From positions 62,001 through 126,000 of the forward strand of contig NZ_LAJA01000010.1 of NCBI RefSeq assembly GCF_000970675.1: a stretch of 64,000 nucleotides of DNA, in the 5' to 3' direction. Each line of letters begins with the position of its first letter. The first letter of the stretch is position 1. The translations under genes and the position numbers were made by a program. This stretch comes from Domibacillus tundrae. Lineage in GTDB: Bacteria; Bacillota; Bacilli; Bacillales; Domibacillaceae. Positions 55,199 to 61,616 of this stretch are shown one piece after another. Under the pieces are notes generated by a model. The model was given only the letters and a program-made list of their open reading frames with translations, did no database searches and was not told where the DNA came from.

Positions 55199-56104
55199 TT
55201 AAATGCCGAGCCAAAACAAAACAAGCGGAATCGTCACAATGCTTAAAAGAGTTGTGATCAGCGTGGTAAACGAGACAAGATCGGGTTCTGTGCCGTATTG
55301 AATCGCAAACATGGTCGTATTTGCCGCGGCAGGCATCGCCGCCAAAAGGATCATAACGTCTTTTAGTAAATCATTCACCGGTATAAAGGCTACGATTGCT
55401 ACAGCGAGAAGGGGCGACACAATCATCCGGATAACCGCAACCGCATTCACGTATTTATAAGCAACCCGTTTTGTCGCGATAACAGCCAGCTGCATGCCAA
55501 GAACAAGCATCACTGTTGGAATCGATGCATCGGCAACGAGACTGATCGCATCCATAAATGTAGGTGGGATATGAACGTTTAACAGCTGAAGCACAACCCC
55601 AAGGATCGCGCCATGCAAAACCGGCATGCGGGCTACACGGCGCAGCGACTGCTGGAGTGATGTTTCTTCTTCGCCGCCGAATGACGCCGCAAACAAGCCG
55701 ATCGTGTTCATTAAAAAAGCTTGAAAGACCATAATAATAACGGCATAATCAAAACCGGCCGCACCAAATGCGAACAGTACTACCGGCGCTCCATAATTGC
55801 CGCTGTTCATAAATACGCCGCCGAGAATCATGGCGGACATCTTTTGACGCGTCGCTTTCATGAAAAAGCCGGTAATCAGCACAACAATGATCAACGCAAA
55901 CGATAAAATAAGGCAAAAAACGGTTATGTATACATATTCCATCGTTAATTCATTTGCGTAGAACGTACGAAAAGCAAGAAAAGGCGACATTAAATAAAGC
56001 GCAGCCATGGAAATCGACTTAATGTCGAACCCAATCCATTTTTGGCCAATATAACCGGTTAAAAAAATAAGAAATGCCGGTAAAACAATCATTAATAAAT
56101 CCAA
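55199..56104 (-). CDS. AEC (auxin efflux carrier)-family transporter
   Basis: 301 aa with about ten helices. GVFMNSGNYGAPVVLFAFG and MVLVLGMQLAVIA are typical of the Mem_trans family that exports organic anions (malate, malonate) in bacteria. Substrate unknown. It is monocistronic, with a terminator before rocE. Confidence 0.85.
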   Translation of the reverse strand: MDLLMIVLPAFLIFLTGYIGQKWIGFDIKSISMAALYLMSPFLAFRTFYANELTMEYVYITVFCLILSFALIIVVLITGFFMKATRQKMSAMILGGVFMNSGNYGAPVVLFAFGAAGFDYAVIIMVFQAFLMNTIGLFAASFGGEEETSLQQSLRRVARMPVLHGAILGVVLQLLNVHIPPTFMDAISLVADASIPTVMLVLGMQLAVIATKRVAYKYVNAVAVIRMIVSPLLAVAIVAFIPVNDLLKDVMILLAAMPAAANTTMFAIQYGTEPDLVSFTTLITTLLSIVTIPLVLFWLGI

Positions 56105-56265
56105 ATCGAGGTCATCTCCGTCCTGCTTTTAACTATCTTTCTATCATACCAAAACTATTTTACACAAAACAGGTAGATTTCCAGGGGTTTCTGTAGGTGA
56201 ATGAAATAGATTCGTGTACAATCAATGTATGAGTTTTCATAAACAGGATAAAATCGTTTGAACAA

Positions 56266-56279
56266 ACCGACTAGTCGGT
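56266..56279. promoter_or_regulatory. TetR-type palindromic operator before acetate transporter
   Basis: ACCGACTAGTCGGT is a perfect 14-bp palindrome of the kind bound by TetR-family repressors. It lies 24 nt before the start and just after a possible -10 TAAAAT (56249-56254). Confidence 0.6.
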
Positions 56280-56303
56280 AAAAAATAAGTAGTGGAGGCA
56301 TAT

Positions 56304-56918
56304 ATGAGTGAAACAAAAGAAGTAAAAGTTGTAACGGCGGATCCGTCGGCAATCGGGCTCTTTGGGCTAGCCATGGTCACACTCGTCGCTTCATCTCAAA
56401 AACTCGGCTGGACAGACGGCTTGTCCCTTGTTATTCCGTGGGCGATTTTTCTTGGCGGCATCGCCCAATTTTACGCGTCAATCTTGGATGCGAAGCTGAA
56501 TAATACATTTGGTGCGTCCGCGTTTGCGGCGTATGGCTTGTTTTGGATGGGCGTCAGCTTGTCGTGGCTCATGAACCTGGGTGTGTTTGGTTCGATTCTG
56601 CAGGAGAACGCAGATATGCACCAGCTCGGTTTTGCGTTTGTTGGCTATCTTATTTTTACTCTGTTCATGACGATCGGCGCACTTGAAACGAATAAAGTGC
56701 TGTTTATCATTTTCTTTTTGATCGATTTTTTGTTTATCGGGCTGTCGCTCAGCTCGTTTGGCATTATGGAACACGCGATGCATCAGCTGGCGGCGTATTC
56801 AGAACTGCTGATTTCCCTTTTTTCTTTTTACGGTGCAGGCGCTGCTGTGCTGAACAAGCATTTCGGACGCGAATTTATTCCCGTCGGCAAACCGTTTGGT
56901 ATTATCAGAAAAGGGTAA
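56304..56918 (+). CDS. Acetate uptake transporter (GPR1/FUN34/SatP/YaaH family)
   Basis: 204 aa, six helices. The family signature is slightly changed (ADPSAIGLFGLAMVTLVASS instead of NPAPLGL), followed by LGGIAQFYASILDAKLNNTF and FGASAFAAYGLFWMGVSLSW. ATG 56304 follows GTGGAGGC. It takes up acetate or succinate with protons. A TetR-like palindrome precedes it and a strong terminator follows. Confidence 0.88.
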   Translation: MSETKEVKVVTADPSAIGLFGLAMVTLVASSQKLGWTDGLSLVIPWAIFLGGIAQFYASILDAKLNNTFGASAFAAYGLFWMGVSLSWLMNLGVFGSILQENADMHQLGFAFVGYLIFTLFMTIGALETNKVLFIIFFLIDFLFIGLSLSSFGIMEHAMHQLAAYSELLISLFSFYGAGAAVLNKHFGREFIPVGKPFGIIRKG

Positions 56919-56925
56919 AGAATGA

Positions 56926-56958
56926 CTCGCCGGTGTTTGGGCCGGCGGGCTTTTTTTT
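56926..56958 (+). terminator. Terminator after acetate transporter
   Basis: CTCGCCGG/CCGGCGGG with one G-T pair, then a T8 run; the next promoter begins in its tail. Confidence 0.88.
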
Positions 56959-57009
56959 ATGGAAAGAAACGGCTATAATGGGGGCATTGACAACGATTGG
57001 GGTGATTCG

Positions 57010-57771
57010 GTGGATGCCTTGCTTGAAAGACAGTATGACATCATGGACGTCAGCCTGCTCGCAGGGAAAATTATGTTAGAGAGCGGAGCGGAAACGTACC
57101 GGGTAGAGGATACGATGATGCGGATTGCGCTGTCGTATGGCATCGAAGAGTCACACAGCTTTGTGACACCAACCGGTATTATGTTTTCGATCGAAACAAA
57201 AGAACCGACGAAAACGAAGTTGATGCGGATTTCCAGCCGGACGACGGATTTATATAAAGTAAGCGCGGTTAACGCGGTCTCACGCCGAATCAGTGCAGGG
57301 GAGTTAACCGTTTCAGAGGCGTATAAAGAGCTGAAGTCCATTCAAAAAGCGCCGATGTTTTTTTCATTTTTGATCCAGGTAGCGGCGGCGGCTTCAACGA
57401 GCGGCTGTTTTGTTATTTTACTGAAAGGGTCATGGGACAACGTTCTTCCAGCGATGCTGGCTGGGGCGCTTGCTTATTTTCTTGTTTTAAAAGTGGCGGA
57501 GATTGTGCCAACCATGTTTTTCTCGGAATTTATCGCAGCCCTCGCCGGCGGGACAGCTGCCTACTTTCTTTTTCAAATGGGGCTTGGAAGCGACTTGGAC
57601 CGGATTATCGTTGGAACGCTCATTCCGCTCGTACCAGGCTTGTTAATCACAAATGCTGTCCGCGATTTAATGGCGGGCCACTTTCTCTCAGGCCTCGCAA
57701 AAGGAGCAGAAGCGTTATTGACGTCCCTTGCGATCGGGACAGGGATCGCGGTTGTGATGACGCTTATTTAA
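57010..57771 (+). CDS. Threonine/serine exporter subunit (ThrE, DUF1212 half)
   Basis: 253 aa. The cytosolic N-terminal part has GAETYRVEDTMMRIALSYGI and the Arg-rich RISSRTTDLYKVSAVNAVSR; about five helices follow. GTG 57010 is preferred: ATG 56959 lies inside the terminator tail upstream of TATAAT (56974-56979), whereas GGGGTG sits correctly before 57010. With the next gene it forms the two-gene version of ThrE found in Firmicutes. Confidence 0.87.
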   Translation: MDALLERQYDIMDVSLLAGKIMLESGAETYRVEDTMMRIALSYGIEESHSFVTPTGIMFSIETKEPTKTKLMRISSRTTDLYKVSAVNAVSRRISAGELTVSEAYKELKSIQKAPMFFSFLIQVAAAASTSGCFVILLKGSWDNVLPAMLAGALAYFLVLKVAEIVPTMFFSEFIAALAGGTAAYFLFQMGLGSDLDRIIVGTLIPLVPGLLITNAVRDLMAGHFLSGLAKGAEALLTSLAIGTGIAVVMTLI

Positions 57772-57783
57772 GGGGGTGCACGC

Positions 57784-58227
57784 GTGACCATTTTAACGAA
57801 TATGCTATTCAGCTTTTTGGCTGCCGCGAGCTTCGGTATCATGTTTAATGTGCCAAAAGACTTGTTGATCAAGTGCGGAACCGTTGGCATGGCTGGATGG
57901 ATGATGTATTATTTTTTGTCCGAAAACAACGTGGACCCGCTCCCCTCGACCGTAGCGGCAGCCTTTACGATTGCATTGATCGGCCACGTGTACGCGAGAG
58001 TGTACAAAACACCGGTCATTATTTTTACAATCGCCGGCATTATTCCGCTCGTTCCCGGCGGCACTGCTTACCGGGCGATGCGCTCTTTTGTGCAAAACGA
58101 TTACAATACCGCGATCAATCTCGCGGCAAAAGCATTTATGATTTCGGGATCAATAGCGCTTGGGCTTATTTTATCCGACGTATTTTATCAATTGATTCTC
58201 CGAAGAAAAGCGCCTGCGGGAAAATAA
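57784..58227 (+). CDS. Threonine/serine exporter subunit (ThrE_2, DUF3815 half)
   Basis: 147 aa, about four or five helices. AAASFGIMFNVPKDLLIKCG, VARVYKTPVIIFTIAGIIPLVPG and AYRAMRSFV match the C-terminal half of ThrE. The start is GTG 57784 behind AAGGGGGTG, 12 nt after its partner. It is needed with the upstream subunit for export. Confidence 0.88.
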   Translation: MTILTNMLFSFLAAASFGIMFNVPKDLLIKCGTVGMAGWMMYYFLSENNVDPLPSTVAAAFTIALIGHVYARVYKTPVIIFTIAGIIPLVPGGTAYRAMRSFVQNDYNTAINLAAKAFMISGSIALGLILSDVFYQLILRRKAPAGK

Positions 58228-58251
58228 GCAGGCAAAGAAAGAAGGGGCATT

Positions 58252-59166
58252 TTGCAAAAAATAAAGCCATATATTTTGCTGATTTTGGTGATGATGATTT
58301 GGGGCTTTAATGTGCCGCTGATCAAAATACTAGTCAGCACATTTGAACCGGTCACAATTACTGCATTTCGGATTTTTACCGCATCACTTGTTATTTTTCT
58401 GATTTTAGGAAAAATGGGAAAAGTACACTGGCCGGCTGTTTATCATTGGAAATATATTTTGGGCGGCGGGCTGTTTAACGTCTTTTTCCATCATTTATTT
58501 TTAGGATTGGGAGCCGCTGGAACAAGCGCTGTACACATGGGTATTATTCTTGGGCTTGGTCCGATTTTAACAGCGTTAATGTCTGTTGTGTTTTTCCGCC
58601 GGGGATTGTCCCTTCTTCGAGTTCTTGGTTTTGTTACCGGAACAGCAGGTGTTTTGGTCACTGTGCTTGGCGGCGGGGCTGGGTTAAGCGGATTTGTGCT
58701 CGGTGATTTATATATATTCTTATCGATTTCCGCGCAGGCATTCAGCTTTATTTTAGTCAGCCGGGCGGCACGGGACATGGACCCGCTCTTGTTAACGGGC
58801 TACATGCAGCTGTTTGGCTCATTTGGCTTGTTTCTTGCGAGCCTCATTACGGAACCGGCCGGCCTTGCGTCACTTGAAAACATAAATGTATATATGGTGA
58901 TCGTTTTTATGCTGTCAGCTGTTGGCGCCACAGCCATCGGCCACTTAGTGTACAACAATACGATTACAAAAATCGGACCGGCTGAAGCAGCCATTTTTTT
59001 GAATTTAAGTACCTTTTTCTCGCTTGTCGGCTCAGCGGTTATTTTGGGTGAACCGATTTATTATTATCATTGGCTGGGGCTGCTGCTTATTGTGCCTGGT
59101 GTTTTGATGGGATCTGGGGCTTTAGAAGAAATGATTCGGAAGCGTCGACAGAAGACAGGCGTTTAG
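58252..59166 (+). CDS. EamA/DMT-family transporter
   Basis: 304 aa, ten helices arranged as two EamA repeats (LILVMMIWGFNVPLIKILVS; DLYIFLSISAQAFSFILVSR). The start is TTG 58252 behind GAAGGGG. Members export amino acids or other metabolites. It lies 24 nt after the ThrE pair and may be cotranscribed, so an export role fits. Confidence 0.86.
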   Translation: MQKIKPYILLILVMMIWGFNVPLIKILVSTFEPVTITAFRIFTASLVIFLILGKMGKVHWPAVYHWKYILGGGLFNVFFHHLFLGLGAAGTSAVHMGIILGLGPILTALMSVVFFRRGLSLLRVLGFVTGTAGVLVTVLGGGAGLSGFVLGDLYIFLSISAQAFSFILVSRAARDMDPLLLTGYMQLFGSFGLFLASLITEPAGLASLENINVYMVIVFMLSAVGATAIGHLVYNNTITKIGPAEAAIFLNLSTFFSLVGSAVILGEPIYYYHWLGLLLIVPGVLMGSGALEEMIRKRRQKTGV

Positions 59167-59180
59167 CCTGTCCAACAGTT

Positions 59181-59275
59181 TAGCGCATTTCCAAGATTTC
59201 AGCATATTTCCTGAAAGTAACGGCGTAATAAGCTGTTCAGATGGCGCGATTCAACTAGAATCGCGCATTTGCTAA
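59181..59275. repeat. Degenerate 20-nt tandem repeat array D
   Basis: GCGCATTTCC (59183), GCATATTTCC (59202), GCGTAATAAG (59223), GCGCGATTCA (59244) and GCGCATTTGC (59263) follow in steps of 19-21 nt, starting 15 nt after a stop codon. The last two units also form the hairpin GCGCGATTC/GAATCGCGC (59244-59252 with 59258-59266), which may terminate transcription. Confidence 0.55.
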
Positions 59276-59286
59276 AGAAATTTCTT

Positions 59287-59379
59287 TGTGAGATTATCTA
59301 AAAAAGGTTTTGTCTTAGAAAAATAGCCATGTTAAATTGTTTGCGTACTATGATGAAGCAAAAAATGAAAGCGCTATTA
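59287..59379 (+). promoter_or_regulatory. TnrA-like box and cre site before hydrolase gene
   Basis: TGTGAGATTATCTAAAA (59287-59303) has one mismatch to the TnrA consensus. TGAAAGCGCTATTA (59366-59379) matches cre at 13 of 14 positions. They lie 146 and 54 nt upstream of the next start. Confidence 0.5.
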
Positions 59380-59432
59380 TTAAAGGTGTGTATATGTTAA
59401 AATTTAACTATAAACAGACGGGAGGGGTTTAG

Positions 59433-60257
59433 ATGAAAAAAGAAATGATTATCCATTCATTTGATGGAACTGAACTGTACATGCAAAGAAATACACCTCA
59501 AAATCCGCACGCGGTGATGGTCATTGTTCACGGGCTGGGTGAGCATTCAGGCCGGTATGAGTATGTAACGGAAAAATTGAATGGATATGGCTACGCCGTC
59601 TACCGTTTTGACAACCGCGGTCATGGAAAATCCGGCGGCGCACGGGGCTATGTGGAGGATGCGTCCAAATTCGTTGATGATGCACATGAAGTCGTAAAGG
59701 CGGCCCGTCATGACTATCCGGGATTGCCGATTTTTATGCTTGGCCACAGCATGGGCGGATTTATTGCGGCGTCTTACGGTGTTCAATACAAAGAAACACT
59801 CGCCGGCCAAATTTTCTCGGGGCCTGTCATTCTGGAACTCCCGGCATTCGATGAGTTGAAAAAACTGGATATGGAAAAAGAGGCGCTGACGCGGATTCCG
59901 AACGGACTGGCTCACCTGATCTGCCGCAGTCCGGCTGTCGTCCAAGATTACGAGAACGACCCCTACAATTTAAAGGAATTCACGGCAAAACTGCTGACGG
60001 CTGTTTTTCACAATGGTGCACAAAATTTGCTCGAAAAGCTGCCTCAATACACATATCCTTGTTACATTTTACACGGTGAAGATGATCAAATCGTTCCAGC
60101 TGATTCAGGGCGTTACTTATATGATCACATCGCATCTGAAGATAAATCCATCTGTGTCATTCCGCAGCTCTACCATGAAATTTTGAATGAAGAAAAAGAA
60201 AAAGACGAGATTTTACAAGAGATTTTTGAATGGGCAGAAGAACGCATCGATAGATAA
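59433..60257 (+). CDS. Monoacylglycerol lipase-like alpha/beta hydrolase
   Basis: 274 aa of the Hydrolase_4 (serine aminopeptidase S33) group. Nucleophile Ser106 in FMLGHSMGGF, Asp in LHGEDDQIVP and His in PQLYHEILNE form the triad; VIVHGLGEHSGRYEYV and YRFDNRGHGKSGG are typical of monoglyceride lipases. No signal peptide, so it is cytosolic. ATG 59433 follows GGGAGGGGT. Confidence 0.87.
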   Translation: MKKEMIIHSFDGTELYMQRNTPQNPHAVMVIVHGLGEHSGRYEYVTEKLNGYGYAVYRFDNRGHGKSGGARGYVEDASKFVDDAHEVVKAARHDYPGLPIFMLGHSMGGFIAASYGVQYKETLAGQIFSGPVILELPAFDELKKLDMEKEALTRIPNGLAHLICRSPAVVQDYENDPYNLKEFTAKLLTAVFHNGAQNLLEKLPQYTYPCYILHGEDDQIVPADSGRYLYDHIASEDKSICVIPQLYHEILNEEKEKDEILQEIFEWAEERIDR

Positions 60258-60267
60258 ATCGTTTTGC

Positions 60268-60314
60268 AGGCAGAATAGTCACCCGTTTTTGCTGAAAAGG
60301 CGGCTGTTCTGCCT
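60268..60314. terminator. Hairpin between convergent genes
   Basis: AGGCAGAATAGTCACC pairs with GGCGGCTGTTCTGCCT (two G-T pairs, one mismatch). The T-tracts are weak. AGGCAGAATAGT also occurs near 51400. Confidence 0.5.
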
Positions 60315-60960
60315 ATAATGTTTTAGCCGTTTCACAATGCTTTTCTTTTAAAAGCGGGCAGTACGGACATTTATCGCATCCGGGCACTTCTTTATAGAGG
60401 CAGCAAGTGAGCCGACTGAAGTTCGCCATCGCGTCTTCCGGCGTCTTTTTTTGCAAAAAGCGTTGGTACTGTTTCAAAAGCGGCAGATCACGCGTATCCT
60501 TTAGCACATGCACATACATCCAGAGCGCATAGCCAAAAATGTTTTCCCGGGAAATAATGGCTGGAAGTTTTGCGTTTTTCGTCATCAATGCAACAACTGG
60601 ATCAACAAGACGCTGCAAAATTTTTTCTGCTCCTTCATCTCCGCAAGGCTCCCAATGATCATGTTTCAGCTGAAACAAAATCGGCCACGGTTCCCCGTCA
60701 CTCATCACGATTTCTATCTCTTCCGGGCTGCCAGTCCATACACGCCGTTCCTTTGAAAAAATGGCCAAATGACCGGTGATAAAAAGTCCATACCGGCGCA
60801 TAAACATTGAAGCTGCTGCCGGAAGAGAGGCGGTGCCCAGTTCTTTTTCCGCTGAATGCGCCAGTAATTGTATATCCTCTGACCACTCCAAAACAGTTCC
60901 TATCGCTTCTTTTCCATCAGTAAACTTAAACATCGCCCGGTCCAATCCGACCACCTCCAT
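60313..60960 (-). CDS. fhuF: FhuF-like siderophore-iron reductase
   Basis: 215 aa. The C-terminal CC-x10-C-x2-C arrangement (TCCLYKEVPGCDKCPYC) is the unusual 2Fe-2S motif of FhuF. The N-terminal part has YGLFITGHLAIFS and PWPILFQLKHD. It reduces ferric siderophores in the cytoplasm to release iron. A Fur box lies just upstream. No siderophore transporter gene is adjacent. Confidence 0.87.
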   Translation of the reverse strand: MEVVGLDRAMFKFTDGKEAIGTVLEWSEDIQLLAHSAEKELGTASLPAAASMFMRRYGLFITGHLAIFSKERRVWTGSPEEIEIVMSDGEPWPILFQLKHDHWEPCGDEGAEKILQRLVDPVVALMTKNAKLPAIISRENIFGYALWMYVHVLKDTRDLPLLKQYQRFLQKKTPEDAMANFSRLTCCLYKEVPGCDKCPYCPLLKEKHCETAKTL

Positions 60961-60976
60961 AATTATTTATTATAAA

Positions 60977-60991
60977 TGAAAATGATTATCA
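60977..60991. promoter_or_regulatory. Fur box
   Basis: TGAAAATGATTATCA differs from the 7-1-7 Fur consensus TGATAATNATTATCA at one position. It is 17 nt upstream of the fhuF start, implying repression when iron is sufficient. Confidence 0.8.
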
Positions 60992-61004
60992 AAATCAACA
61001 TAAG

Positions 61005-61032
61005 CATCAAGCCGTGCCTTGATGGTTTTTTT
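61005..61032 (+). terminator. Terminator-like hairpin in leader of small Cys-rich gene
   Basis: CATCAAG/CTTGATG with a 6-nt loop and T7, located 35 nt before the next start and after the Fur box. No gene ends here on this strand, so it may be an attenuator. Confidence 0.6.
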
Positions 61033-61067
61033 GTACATATTCTGAAAGAGAGTGGAGGTGGATACAG

Positions 61068-61181
61068 ATGAAAAAAGGTGGATGCGGATGCAAAAAACAA
61101 GCCGGTTTTAATCCTGGTCAAAAGTCTGATAAGAAAAAGTCGGCGAATTCAGCGACCCGGCCTGTGAAGCGGAAAGGGTAA
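61068..61181 (+). CDS. 37-aa Cys/Lys-rich small protein
   Basis: ATG 61068 follows GAGTGGAGGTGG at good spacing. The product starts MKKGGCGCKKQ, then has KSDKKKSAN and ends RPVKRKG: two cysteines as GCGC, strongly basic, no membrane segment. I do not recognise it. The CGC motif beside a Fur box suggests metal or iron-sulfur involvement, which is a guess. Its excellent ribosome binding site is the main evidence that it is real. Confidence 0.6.
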   Translation: MKKGGCGCKKQAGFNPGQKSDKKKSANSATRPVKRKG

Positions 61182-61213
61182 CAAGCGTGATGAAGAAAAT
61201 GGTGAAATAGTTG

Positions 61214-61267
61214 GTGTCAGTCCCCCGCTGCTTTAACGCAGTAAGGATTGGGGGACTGACACTTTTT
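61214..61267 (+). terminator. Strong terminator after small Cys-rich gene
   Basis: Perfect 13-bp stem GTGTCAGTCCCCC/GGGGGACTGACAC (61214-61226 with 61250-61262) enclosing a CTGC/GCAG hairpin, then TTTTT. Confidence 0.88.
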
Positions 61268-61270
61268 GAA

Positions 61271-61370
61271 TGGACAAAAATCTGAATAAATAGGGATAAG
61301 CGGCGACAATTGGACACAAATTCTGGTGAGTGAACATAAATCAGGCTAAGTGGACATAAACTCTACACGT
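61271..61370. repeat. Degenerate 20-nt tandem repeat array E
   Basis: Five units in exact 20-nt register at 61271, 61291, 61311, 61331 and 61351. TGGACA or TGAACA heads four of them, followed by A-rich sequence and TCNGG. Unit 61331 reads TGAACATAAATCAGGCTAAG. Confidence 0.85.
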
Positions 61371-61616
61371 TTCTTTAAGAAGAAGTAATCTTATAGCTGT
61401 CTGTTCATTTTGTTACTTTTTTATCTTTGTTCTGATTTGCTTAGAAAAAGTGTCTGTCTTTTTCCTTTATGATAGGAAGAGAGAAATAGCAAAATATCGA
61501 ACAAGCCATATTCGCCGATGTGAGAAATAGGCGATTTTTCATGCGAATTTGCATGAATAAAGGCCTATCTTTATTAAAAGTGGTAATATGGTGGAAAAGA
61601 GAAATTTGGTGATAAC

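Larger units (their letters stand above)
61182..61616. other. Intergenic region before helicase gene
   Basis: About 435 nt: strong terminator (61214-61267), 20-nt repeat array (61271-61370), then AT-rich DNA. A possible promoter is TTGCAT (61549-61554), 17 nt, TATTAA (61572-61577). A small TCGCC/GGCGA hairpin with T5 lies near 61512-61538. Confidence 0.55.

Noticed and set aside
61271-61370. CRISPR-like spacing of short repeats
   Set aside because: Units are only 20 nt, degenerate and contiguous; there are no identical repeats separated by unique spacers and no cas genes.
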